Origin: Pseudomonas frederiksbergensis
GTDB taxonomy: Bacteria > Pseudomonadota > Gammaproteobacteria > Pseudomonadales > Pseudomonadaceae
DNA: 64,000 bases
Reading direction: 5' to 3'
Assembly: GCF_003732275.1 (NCBI RefSeq)
Contig: NZ_MOBM01000040.1
Coordinates: 1-64,000, forward strand
Numbering within the stretch: position 1 is the stretch's first letter; each line of letters starts with the position of its first letter. Below, piece by piece: positions 26,023-33,858 of the stretch. The notes under the pieces are model-generated. The model saw only the letters and a list, made by a program, of their open reading frames with translations. It ran no database searches and had not been told where the DNA came from. A program made the translations under genes and the position numbers.

Positions 26023-27411
26023 TCAAACGGTGCGGGAAAACCGGCCTTTTTGCTCCCCTCCCAGATAGGCGTCAAACGCCATCGCGGCACTGCGCATCAT
26101 CAAATGCCCTTGCGGCAACAACACCAATTCGTCGCTGTGAATCCGCAACAGTCCGTCACGCACCTGCTCGTCCAGTTGTGCCAGCGCATCGGCAAAATAC
26201 TCGGTGAAGCAAATCCCATGACCCGCTTCGAACTTGGCGAAATCGATCCTGCCGTGGCACATCAGGTCGCTGATCACCTCACGGCGCAGCAAGTCGTCGG
26301 CGCTCAAGCGATAACCCCGATGCACCGGCAACAAACCTTGATCGATACGGGCGTAGTACTGCGAAAGCTCCTTGACGCTCTGGCTGTAGCTGTCGCCGAC
26401 CTTGCCGATCGAAGACACTCCAAGGCCGATCAAGTCGCAATCGGCATGGGTCGAGTAGCCCTGAAAATTGCGTTGCAGGGTGCCATGGGTGCGGGCCAGC
26501 GCCAGCTCGTCGTCCGGCAAGGCGAAGTGATCCATGCCGATATAGACATAACCGGCCTCGGTCAGACGGCGGATGGTCAGCTCGAGCAACTCCAGCTTGC
26601 GCTCCGGTGGCGGCATGTCCGCCGGGCGAATCAACCGTTGCGCGCGCACCAGCTCCGGCAAATGCGCGTAGCTGTAAGCGGCAATCCGGTCCGGACGCAA
26701 GGCGATGATCTTGCCGAGGGTGACGTCGAAACTCTGCACCGTTTGCAGTGGCAGGCCGTAAATCAGATCGACGCTGATCGACTTGAACTGCACCTCACGC
26801 GCCGCCGCGACCAGCGCATAAATCTGTTCTTCACTTTGCTGGCGATTGACCGCGGCTTGTACGTCGGGATCGAAGTCCTGCACGCCGAAGCTCAAGCGAT
26901 TGAAGCCCAGTTGGCGCAGCGACTGGATCTGCTCGGTGTTGATGGTGCGCGGATCGACCTCGATGGAAAACTCATGGTCATCGCTGTCGTCCATATCGAA
27001 TGCCTGGTGCAGGCAGTCCATCAGGTCCGCCAGCTGTTCATTGGTCAAATACGTCGGCGTGCCCCCGCCCAGGTGCAGTTGCGTGAGTTTGCGCGTGCTG
27101 TCGAACAACGCGGCCTGCATGACGATTTCACGTTTGAGGTACGTCAGGTATTCGACGGCCCGATGGGTTTTCTGGGTAATGATTTTGTTGCAGGCGCAGT
27201 AGTAGCAAAGGCTCTTGCAGAACGGAATGTGGATATACACCGACAATGGCTTGGGCACCGCCGCCAGGTTGCTGTCGGCTGCGGCACGCTGATAGTCGTC
27301 GACGGCAAACGCCTGATGGAACTGAGGCGCCGTGGGGTAAGAGGTATAGCGCGGCCCGGGGCGGTCATACTTTTCGACCAGGGCTCGATCGAAATCGAAT
27401 GCAGGTTTCAT
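26023..27411 (-). CDS. hemN: HemN, oxygen-independent coproporphyrinogen III oxidase
   Basis: The 462-residue radical SAM enzyme makes protoporphyrinogen without oxygen, supplying heme during denitrification. The motif CKSLCYYCAC gives Cys65, Cys69, Cys72 and the HemN-typical Cys74. The N-terminal YDRPGPRYTSYPTA segment is also characteristic. The ATG at 27411 was preferred to a TTG two codons upstream. It lies 22 bases after the hemN-like gene and is probably co-transcribed with it from the FNR-type box at 28840. Confidence 0.95.
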   Translation of the reverse strand: MKPAFDFDRALVEKYDRPGPRYTSYPTAPQFHQAFAVDDYQRAAADSNLAAVPKPLSVYIHIPFCKSLCYYCACNKIITQKTHRAVEYLTYLKREIVMQAALFDSTRKLTQLHLGGGTPTYLTNEQLADLMDCLHQAFDMDDSDDHEFSIEVDPRTINTEQIQSLRQLGFNRLSFGVQDFDPDVQAAVNRQQSEEQIYALVAAAREVQFKSISVDLIYGLPLQTVQSFDVTLGKIIALRPDRIAAYSYAHLPELVRAQRLIRPADMPPPERKLELLELTIRRLTEAGYVYIGMDHFALPDDELALARTHGTLQRNFQGYSTHADCDLIGLGVSSIGKVGDSYSQSVKELSQYYARIDQGLLPVHRGYRLSADDLLRREVISDLMCHGRIDFAKFEAGHGICFTEYFADALAQLDEQVRDGLLRIHSDELVLLPQGHLMMRSAAMAFDAYLGGEQKGRFSRTV

Positions 27412-27433
27412 GATCAATCAACTCGCAGGTGGG

Positions 27434-28780
27434 TTAATGCCTTGCACTGCCCGAATCCTTTTCAAACAGGTTGCAAATGGCATCCACTTCCGGCCGGCCG
27501 GCGGGAAGAATGCTGATGAAACGGTCCGACAATTCAATCAACCCGTCGCGACTCAATTGCTCCAGCAATGGCCAGACAGATGCAAAGTACCTGGAGAAAA
27601 TCAGCCCATAGCGCCGCTCGATGGCGCGGATATCCAGCTCTTGATCACACGCCAGTCGCTCCATGACTGTGTGCCTTATCTGATCCCCCGCCTCGAAACG
27701 CCAGCCACGACACGTCGGCAATTGGCCCCGGTCCAGCTGCTGCTGATAACGCTCGATTGCATCGGTGTTTTGCGTATACAAATCATCGATCTGACTGATG
27801 GCACCCAAACCGAAGCCGATATGGTCGCAATAACCGTGACGGGTAAAACCGTCACAGGTGCGACGCAACCGGCCCCGCTCCTGAGCGATCGCCAGATCAT
27901 CGTCGGGCCGCACAAACTGCCCCATACCGATGTAGTGATAGCCCACGGCGATCAACTGTTCGAAGGCGATTTGGCGCATCGCGCCTTTATTGTCCTGGCT
28001 GCACAGTTCCCTGACCTTGTCGCCGAGCCTTGGACGATAACGGCGTGGTGGCCGGGCATAGTCGAACACCATCAGCCTGTCCGGCTCCAGCTCAATGATC
28101 GCCGCCAGCTTCAGCGCAAAGCTTTCTGGCGTTTGCCAGGCATGACCAAAACCCAGATCGACATTGATCGATCGATAACCAAAGGTGCGGGCGGCATCGA
28201 TCAGTGAATGAATGGGGGCCGGGTTCTGGTAGCAGGCCACCGACATGTCACAGTCGGTGTCGATATCCGGAACGCCGATGCTGACATGATTGAATCCCTG
28301 GTCGCGCAGCGCACCCATGGTCGACCAATCGGTATGGTGAAGGTCCACATCGACGCTGTAGTCGCCGCACTCATGTTCGAGAAAGTTGAATCGGCCACGC
28401 AGATGACTCATCAGCCGTTCCAGATGAGCGATGGTGGGTGTACCGCCGCTCAGATGAAATTGTTCGACCCGTTGCTCCGCGCCCAGATGACAACCGACGA
28501 GGTCGATCTCCTGTTCCAGGCGTTGAAGGTACTGTTCGATGCCGCCGTGCTCGCAGGCGACATCGCGCGGGGAACAAAAGGCTGGCTGGAGGCAGGAAGG
28601 CAGCTGCACGTTCAGGGCGATCGGGCGTCGTTTCTGGCGGCTGACGCGCAAGGCACGAAGCAAATCCAGAGAGCCGATGCCGTCATGAAACTTTTGCGTG
28701 TCGGCATGGCAGTTGGGGTCGAGTACGCCCTGATCGCACCGAGCGATCAGATCGCCGGGGGCGTGAGAGAAATCGAGCAT
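27434..28780 (-). CDS. HemN-like protein without the radical SAM cysteine motif
   Basis: The 448-residue protein aligns with HemN through most of its length: FHLSGGTPTIAHLERLM matches LHLGGGTPTYLTNEQLA, and YHYIGMGQFVRPDDDLAIAQ matches YVYIGMDHFALPDDELALAR. The CxxxCxxCxC cluster site is gone. The equivalent region LPSCLQPAFCSPRDVAC has Cys63, Cys69 and Cys76 at the wrong spacing. It thus probably cannot bind the usual 4Fe-4S/SAM centre, and may instead bind or chaperone heme or a porphyrin. GGAG precedes the ATG. It is the first gene of a presumed operon with hemN. Confidence 0.85.
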   Translation of the reverse strand: MLDFSHAPGDLIARCDQGVLDPNCHADTQKFHDGIGSLDLLRALRVSRQKRRPIALNVQLPSCLQPAFCSPRDVACEHGGIEQYLQRLEQEIDLVGCHLGAEQRVEQFHLSGGTPTIAHLERLMSHLRGRFNFLEHECGDYSVDVDLHHTDWSTMGALRDQGFNHVSIGVPDIDTDCDMSVACYQNPAPIHSLIDAARTFGYRSINVDLGFGHAWQTPESFALKLAAIIELEPDRLMVFDYARPPRRYRPRLGDKVRELCSQDNKGAMRQIAFEQLIAVGYHYIGMGQFVRPDDDLAIAQERGRLRRTCDGFTRHGYCDHIGFGLGAISQIDDLYTQNTDAIERYQQQLDRGQLPTCRGWRFEAGDQIRHTVMERLACDQELDIRAIERRYGLIFSRYFASVWPLLEQLSRDGLIELSDRFISILPAGRPEVDAICNLFEKDSGSARH

Positions 28781-28839
28781 GACAGGTCTCCGAGACTGGC
28801 TGCGGATCAACAGTGTCCGGGATTGGCGATCAATGCTCC

Positions 28840-28853
28840 TTGACTTGTATCAA
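28840..28853 (-). promoter_or_regulatory. ANR/DNR box for the hemN-like/hemN operon
   Basis: TTGACTTGTATCAA fits TTGAY-N4-RTCAA. It is centred about 66 bases from the hemN-like ATG, the same geometry as at nosR. Confidence 0.8.
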
Positions 28854-28897
28854 GCGCAAGCCAAGTGCTTTCAGGACAGACCTTGGGGCAAGGCCGC

Positions 28898-29341
28898 TCA
28901 CCACGTCAGGTAAAACATCCCCTTGGCCAGCAGCACGATGACGACCATATGGCAGAACACACTGCCATGGATGAAATGCAGGTATCGAGCGTTCATTCGG
29001 CCGCTTTTGAACAAAAACATGGCTGCCAGGAAATGCAGCAGCACGCTCACGGCGACCATGATTTTCAACAGCAACAAGGTGCTGAACGATGAGGCCATTG
29101 GCGTTGCAAGTACGGGTAAATAGCGCAGCCAGACCATGCCCAGCCCCGCGCCGAACAATACCAGCAGCACCCACGGCATCAGGGTGCGGGCTCGGCGGCC
29201 AATACCTTCCTCGACCAGCAGCATCACTTTGGCGGGCAACTGTTTGCGGATGCTTTCCAAAAAAAGGACTTCGAAGAACACCGTGCCGATAAAGATCAGG
29301 GCGGCAAACAGATGAAAGGTTAGAAACAGCGGATAGAGCAT
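28898..29341 (-). CDS. Four-helix membrane protein, CopD-like
   Basis: The 147-residue protein has four hydrophobic helices with histidines at helix ends (LFLTFHLFAALIFIG, LLHFLAAMFLF, HFIHGSVFCH). This pattern is seen in CopD-like and other small heme- or metal-related membrane families. It resembles no denitrification protein with a settled name. An FNR-type box lies 66-80 bases upstream, so it is probably made under low oxygen or NO. A role in heme or copper handling is an inference only. Confidence 0.7.
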   Translation of the reverse strand: MLYPLFLTFHLFAALIFIGTVFFEVLFLESIRKQLPAKVMLLVEEGIGRRARTLMPWVLLVLFGAGLGMVWLRYLPVLATPMASSFSTLLLLKIMVAVSVLLHFLAAMFLFKSGRMNARYLHFIHGSVFCHMVVIVLLAKGMFYLTW

Positions 29342-29406
29342 GATCTTTCGCCCTCAGTTCAGCTGTCGGTTTCTCCAGAGAATACAGAGCAGGTCGACTC
29401 AGGCGA

Positions 29407-29420
29407 TTGACATCAATCAA
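29407..29420 (-). promoter_or_regulatory. ANR/DNR box for the four-helix protein
   Basis: TTGACATCAATCAA fits TTGAY-N4-RTCAA. It is centred about 72 bases before the ATG at 29341. The divergent SRAP gene begins 130 bases away on the other side and could also be affected. Apart from this site, nothing else is evident in the 209-base gap. Confidence 0.75.
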
Positions 29421-29550
29421 GAAAACCGCGAATCCCGGATGCGTCCTGGCGCGTGTCGCGAACGCCAGCGGCGGCCATGCGGGTTAGACAGCCTCAAGGA
29501 TCACCTTGAAACTATTGTCTAAGCTTAAGCTTCAGCATGAGGGCTCAGCC

Positions 29551-30261
29551 ATGTGCGGACGACTTTCGCAGTATCGAGGTGTTCACGAATTCGTGGCGGC
29601 GCTGAGTATGCCCAACGCCCTGGTCAACAATGCTGGTGATCAGCCGCTTGAGCTCTATAACGCCGCGCCGTCGACTCAGCTCGCCCTGTTCCACGAGGAA
29701 AGCGGCATGCTGCACGCCGACAGGGTACGTTGGGGCTGGCGACCGCACTGGGCCAGGGATCACGCGACACCGATCAACGCCCGGGTTGAGAAAGTCGCCC
29801 ACGACCCATTCTTCAAGGAGATATGGCCGCACCGGGCAATTATTGCCATCGACAACTGGTTCGAATGGGTTTACGAGGGCGGTCCGAAGAAACAGCCGTA
29901 CCTGATCCGTCGCAAGGATCAGGCGCCGATCCTGTGCGCCGCAATTGGTCAGTATCCAAGGTACGAAAAGGAGCCGGACGAGCATGACGGCTTCGTGATC
30001 ATCACTGCGGACAGTGAAGGCGGCATGGTAGATATTCACGACCGTCGGCCTGTGACGCTCAGTCCCGAACTGGCCCGGGAATGGATTGCCCCCTACACGC
30101 CCAAGGAGCGCGCCGAACAGATAATCCTGCAGCAACGCGAACCCTGCGACGTCTTCGAATGGTTCAAAGTGGACATGGCCGTGGGCAATGTGAGGAACCA
30201 GGGCTCAGAACTGATAGAGCCTGTCTCCGCCACCATGACGAGTGGAGACAAAACAATCTGA
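29551..30261 (+). CDS. SRAP-domain abasic-site protein (YedK/HMCES family)
   Basis: The 236-residue protein starts MCGRLSQY, so Cys2 becomes N-terminal after Met removal. This is the residue that crosslinks to abasic sites in single-stranded DNA in this family. Other active-site signs are INARVE (Asn), NWFEW (Glu) and DIHDRRPV (His). The usual RCLIPADGFYEW is altered to HRAIIAIDNWFEW. The start at 29551 is fixed by Cys2, although the frame is open upstream. Confidence 0.9.
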   Translation: MCGRLSQYRGVHEFVAALSMPNALVNNAGDQPLELYNAAPSTQLALFHEESGMLHADRVRWGWRPHWARDHATPINARVEKVAHDPFFKEIWPHRAIIAIDNWFEWVYEGGPKKQPYLIRRKDQAPILCAAIGQYPRYEKEPDEHDGFVIITADSEGGMVDIHDRRPVTLSPELAREWIAPYTPKERAEQIILQQREPCDVFEWFKVDMAVGNVRNQGSELIEPVSATMTSGDKTI

Positions 30262-30335
30262 ACCCGCCCTTCCCCTCTCAGTCGAAAAAATTGGCAGCCC
30301 TTATTCACTGAGCATCACTTTAAAGGAGTCTTTTC

Positions 30336-30752
30336 ATGAAGATTTCGGAAGTTATGACGAAAGATGTTTTAACAGCCAAGCCAAGCCAGACGATCCAGGA
30401 GGCCGCGAACATGATGGCCAGGATCGATAGCGGCGCCATCATGGTTGAGGAGCAAGAACGTCTGATTGGCATGATCACGGACCGGGATATCGCCATTAGA
30501 GCCGTAGCCGAAGGACTCCCCGGCAAAACCCCAATCAGTAAAGTAATGACTGGCGGCATCCGCTATTGCTTTGAGGATGAAGACATAGAGCATGTGGCAA
30601 AGAACATGGCGGACGTGCAACTGCGTCGCCTGCCCGTGCTCAACCGAGACAAGCGTCTGGTTGGTGTCGTATCGCTGGGAAACATAGCCAGCACTCGATC
30701 TCAATCCGCCGCTGCGACGGTTTTGCGCGGAGTGGCACAGGCTCATCATTAA
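30336..30752 (+). CDS. Tandem CBS-domain protein
   Basis: The 138-residue protein consists of two CBS motifs (VMTKDVLTAKPSQTIQEAA... and VMTGGIRYCFEDEDIEHVA...), a Bateman module that binds adenosine nucleotides and senses energy state. No catalytic domain is attached. AAGGAG lies seven bases before the ATG. It stands alone between the SRAP gene and a convergent zinc-ribbon gene. The partner is unknown. Confidence 0.9.
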   Translation: MKISEVMTKDVLTAKPSQTIQEAANMMARIDSGAIMVEEQERLIGMITDRDIAIRAVAEGLPGKTPISKVMTGGIRYCFEDEDIEHVAKNMADVQLRRLPVLNRDKRLVGVVSLGNIASTRSQSAAATVLRGVAQAHH

Positions 30753-30947
30753 CCGGGCCGCTAAGCGTTCATCAGGATTAAAACTCGCCTGGATCTGGCA
30801 CGCTCGCCTGGCCTGGAATCCCGTTCGAAACCCGGCTTCAGGGTCAGGCGAGTCCTTCGGCACACATCTGCCGCAACCGTCTCGCCAAGATAACCTTCCC
30901 ACACCCAGTGCGTCGTTCGCTGGGGCGCATGCTTATTGCGCGACACA

Positions 30948-31202
30948 TCAGTTTGGCTCGACGAGCAGGTCTTTGTCCTCCGCGCCCAGCGCCGGCTCTT
31001 GGTCTTCCAAATTGTCGGTTTCACGCTTCTTTTTCAGTCGGGCTCGAGTGCGCTCGGTGTCATAGGTTTTTCCGTCGGCCAAGGCATTCAGGGTTGTTGA
31101 AATCCGATAGAAACCACCACACGGCTCACAATAAATGCGCAAGCCGCCCCCGAACGAAAGATCTTCCAGCGCATTGGTGTTTCCACACAGCGGACAGTTC
31201 AT
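30948..31202 (-). CDS. Zinc-ribbon protein A (unknown function)
   Basis: An 84-residue protein beginning MNCPLCGN with a second pair CEPCGGFYRIS, so four cysteines probably bind one zinc. After this comes TYDTERTRARLKKK and an acidic tail. Its layout matches the 101-residue protein at 31491-31796 (CxxC ... CxxxCGxYKVS ... FDIERTRRWL), so the two are paralogues. AGGAGG precedes the ATG at 31202; a GTG two codons upstream is possible. No function can be assigned. Confidence 0.75.
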   Translation of the reverse strand: MNCPLCGNTNALEDLSFGGGLRIYCEPCGGFYRISTTLNALADGKTYDTERTRARLKKKRETDNLEDQEPALGAEDKDLLVEPN

Positions 31203-31370
31203 AGCCACCTCCTGATCATTCAGTTAGCCGCTTTCAGCCCGCCATCAATGCTGACAACCTGCGTAGGGTGTGATGACGAATAGCGGGGACATGTTGATAT
31301 CGACAGGGGCTATCCATGGAGGTTGCTTGTTTTTTGTCGATAGATCGAGCAATGCCTGCCTGAGCCCCTG

Positions 31371-31459
31371 CAGGAGCTGCCGAAGGCTGCGATCTTTTGA
31401 TCTTGATCTTTCAGGAGCCGCTGAAGGTCAAAAGATCGCAGCCTTCGGCAGCTCCTACG
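31371..31459. repeat. REP-like inverted repeat (GGAGCTGCCGAAGGCTGCGA family)
   Basis: Arms AGGAGCTGCCGAAGGCTGCG and its complement, extended by ATCTTTTGA, flank a short centre between the two zinc-ribbon genes. The same family recurs at 40681 and 45724. Confidence 0.85.
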
Positions 31460-31490
31460 GGGACAGGGTTACAGCCAGGACAAACGGTAT

Positions 31491-31796
31491 CTAATCCGAA
31501 GTCAGCGGCTGCCTGGAGCGAATCGGCGCGATGACCGACCTATCCTCGGTGTCACGATGCAATAAGGAAACGTTGTAATCGTAGGTGGATATCAACGGCA
31601 CTGGCTCGTCGTAGCGGGACATCTTAAGCCATCGCCTTGTGCGTTCGATGTCAAAGAACTCGTTCTTGAATTTCATTTTCGCCACAAGGTTCGCCGAGAC
31701 CTTGTAGTGTCCACATCCGGCCGGGCATTTGACTTCTGACCAGTCTCCAGCCGCGTGAACAGTGTGAGAGACAGCCTGACAGATTAGGCACTTCAT
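31491..31796 (-). CDS. Zinc-ribbon protein B (paralogue of the 30948 gene)
   Basis: The 101-residue protein starts MKCLICQA and has CPAGCGHYKVSANL and FFDIERTRRWLKMSR, aligned with the neighbouring zinc-ribbon protein A. The second pair is CxxxC rather than CxxC. The C-terminal tail (about 40 residues) differs completely. Both read leftward, separated by a REP-like element. Local duplication followed by divergence is likely. No function can be assigned. Confidence 0.72.
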   Translation of the reverse strand: MKCLICQAVSHTVHAAGDWSEVKCPAGCGHYKVSANLVAKMKFKNEFFDIERTRRWLKMSRYDEPVPLISTYDYNVSLLHRDTEDRSVIAPIRSRQPLTSD

Positions 31797-31884
31797 GTTC
31801 GATCTCCGTATCCATGAACTACCAACTGTAGACGATCCCCGACCAAGGAGCGTTCACTTGGAAGAAAGATAAGAACCTCAAAAA

Positions 31885-31914
31885 AGTGAAGAGCCCAGCG
31901 CAATGGCTGGGCTC
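31885..31914 (-). terminator. Rho-independent terminator of the 31918 gene
   Basis: GAGCCCAGC and GCTGGGCTC pair around CAATG. On the minus strand the stem is followed by TTCACTTTTTT. It lies directly after the stop of the leftward small gene. Confidence 0.8.
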
Positions 31915-31917
31915 CGG

Positions 31918-32112
31918 TTATCTTCTGTTTTCCAGCATCTTGTCGGCGAGTGCTTTGGCCCTTTGGATTAACAGATTCTGCCTGTCTTCGTGGGTGGCTT
32001 CTCCAACCACCGGTGCCGTCAGATTGCTTTCCGCAATCAACGCGGCACAGAAGTATTGATCCCAAACAGCGCTTTGCTCCGACTCCTGTCTGTTCATTTG
32101 GTCGGCGATCAT
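31918..32112 (-). CDS. Small hypothetical protein (64 residues)
   Basis: The product begins MIADQMNRQESEQSAVWDQY and is soluble and helix-rich. AAGGAGCC lies seven bases before the ATG at 32112, which decides for this start over an in-frame one 27 codons upstream. A clear terminator follows. No similarity is recognised. Confidence 0.6.
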   Translation of the reverse strand: MIADQMNRQESEQSAVWDQYFCAALIAESNLTAPVVGEATHEDRQNLLIQRAKALADKMLENRR

Positions 32113-32300
32113 ATGCGGCTCCTTTTGATGAGGTAGCCTCTTTAGTTTACGCCCGAATCGTGGACTACCCCCGTCGCGAAGGATGATCGGCACCTCATTG
32201 CAAACCGTTCACTGGCAACAAGTCGTTTCCTCAACTAGGATTTTTAGCGCACAGGACTTCGCCCACTGTGTTGTCGGGCGATTCATCAAAGGAGAGATAG

Positions 32301-32495
32301 ATGACATCTACTCGAATTTCCGAGCAAACCTATCGTGGATGGTCCAACCCCATCTTGCTCGAACTCAAGGAGAGAGAACATCAGTTAAGCCCTTCGGCAC
32401 GCCAGGCCCTGCAAAATGTCCTGGTAGAGAGGAGGCTTCTTGACACTGGCAACCCATCCGGCAGCGATCGTCGCAAGGCTGATCCGGCCGGGTAA
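32301..32495 (+). CDS. Small hypothetical protein (64 residues)
   Basis: The product begins MTSTRISEQTYRGWSNPILL and is charged, without membrane segments. AAAGGAGAGATAG stands directly before the ATG, a strong ribosome site that supports it as real. A bidirectional terminator follows at 32591. No family is recognised. Confidence 0.55.
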   Translation: MTSTRISEQTYRGWSNPILLELKEREHQLSPSARQALQNVLVERRLLDTGNPSGSDRRKADPAG

Positions 32496-32590
32496 CAACA
32501 GGCATCAATAACGTTTGTCCATCACGCTCATCATCGACGCTGCTGGCGCTCTGCCGGCAGCACGCTCATAAGCCCTTCCAGATTCCAGAC

Positions 32591-32631
32591 AAAAAAAAGC
32601 CCAGGCAGCTGATGGACGCCTGGGCTTTAAA
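32591..32631. terminator. Bidirectional rho-independent terminator
   Basis: AAGCCCAGGC and GCCTGGGCTT arms are flanked by an A-run on the left and TTTAAAAA on the right, so it can serve the converging genes at 32301 (+) and 32759 (-). The rest of the 32496-32758 gap is AT-rich with no gene evident. Confidence 0.85.
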
Positions 32632-32758
32632 AATGCATAAACCGTGGTGGTGAACGCGGGGCAATATTACCCAATCGCGCGACTTGTAACAAGATATTCT
32701 GACTCACTATCCAGTTACTAAATATCCTAACTCATTAAATATCCACACTATTTTTAAG

Positions 32759-32989
32759 TCATCTACTGACGACTCCACTCCCGACACCATCGATTGAAGC
32801 AGAAAAAGCGCCCCGTGCATCGCGCACCAGTTCACGCCATTCGGCATTGTTGATGAGCCCGGCGCCCTCCATTTCATCCGCCGTTTTCAGCAGTTTGTCG
32901 TAGTGTTCTTCACAATCCATCCCGGCTTCCGGTTCTCTCAAGAGCCGGTACCAGGCATCGAGGGCTGCCTTTTTTCGATCATCATTCAT
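32759..32989 (-). CDS. Small hypothetical protein (76 residues)
   Basis: The product begins MNDDRKKAALDAWYRLLREP and is soluble and acidic-helical. The start at 32989 has GGGAG about eight bases upstream and begins the conserved-looking part; the 33 codons upstream in frame look like non-coding translation. No known family is recognised. Confidence 0.6.
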   Translation of the reverse strand: MNDDRKKAALDAWYRLLREPEAGMDCEEHYDKLLKTADEMEGAGLINNAEWRELVRDARGAFSASIDGVGSGVVSR

Positions 32990-33106
32990 AGCCAAACTCC
33001 CAAAGACTGTTTGCTGTTGGAAGTTATTTGAGGAATGACCGTTCCTGGATTCCGACATATGGCTTCGACATACGGCACAGGCCGTCATGCATGAACGAAG
33101 CGAGCG

Positions 33107-33442
33107 TTACAAACAATCCCGGACAGCTTGGCGCAGCGCCCCTGACTTGGCCCACGGTGGCCCCTGGTAAAGCGATACCCGGCTGCCATCCTTCGACTTC
33201 ACGATAACCAGAATTTCGTCAGCTGTGATGACGCTCGGTGCGGTGATCCGGTAGCCATTGGAAATCGCCGATTGCGTCGATCCCGGAATGTCCTGACGCC
33301 ACAACGGCAATACACACGCGGCATATTCCTTGGGCGCCTTAGCGCTGTATTTGCTGATATTGGGCTCGCCGGGCACCACGGATGCGGGTAATGAACAGCC
33401 CGCCAACACAGCCACCGCTATTCCCGCTATCAACATGCGCAT
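33107..33442 (-). CDS. Small putative lipoprotein
   Basis: The 111-residue protein begins MRMLIAGIAVAVLAGCSLPA, a lipoprotein signal with lipobox LAGC (Cys16). The mature part holds two further cysteines, one in AACVLPLW and one near the C-terminus (RDCL), which could pair in the periplasm. GGAAG precedes the start. Function unknown. Confidence 0.7.
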   Translation of the reverse strand: MRMLIAGIAVAVLAGCSLPASVVPGEPNISKYSAKAPKEYAACVLPLWRQDIPGSTQSAISNGYRITAPSVITADEILVIVKSKDGSRVSLYQGPPWAKSGALRQAVRDCL

Positions 33443-33517
33443 AACGCTTCCCTATCCTGAAAAACGGGAAATGTAGCCTGTACTTGCGCAGACATCCAGC
33501 GGACACCTGACGAGTCT

Positions 33518-33754
33518 TTATACAGGGGCTTCGCCCTGCCCCGGCTCGGCCCCAGAGCCGGAAGCGGGATACGACCTCGCATTCAGGTACGTCATCCAAC
33601 GCTCATACGCTTCATGCTGCCATTTCGTGATTCGCTCCCATTCCGGGCCGCTCAACTGATGGGCGGAGATCAGTTTCATCATTTCCGTGGTTGCCGCATC
33701 CAGGTCAACGATCAGCTCATGCGCATGGTGCCGAAAATCATCGGTAGTCGTCAT
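33518..33754 (-). CDS. Small hypothetical protein (78 residues)
   Basis: The product begins MTTTDDFRHHAHELIVDLDA and appears helical (about residues 5-60), rich in Trp, His and Glu, with a flexible Gly/Pro/Ala C-terminus. No membrane segment or motif is seen. The ribosome site is weak. It follows the rtcB gene on the same strand, 100 bases away. Confidence 0.55.
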   Translation of the reverse strand: MTTTDDFRHHAHELIVDLDAATTEMMKLISAHQLSGPEWERITKWQHEAYERWMTYLNARSYPASGSGAEPGQGEAPV

Positions 33755-33858
33755 TTTGAAGATGGCCTCGCCCCAGCGAATAAATCACTCACTTCAATAC
33801 GACAGCAGAGCTTTTCAATCGCGTTAATGTTCCCGACCAATGGAAGCACCTTTCATCA

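Noticed and set aside
26050..27516. 488-codon plus-strand frame opposite hemN
   Set aside because: Shadow of hemN; hemN carries all catalytic motifs in the minus frame.
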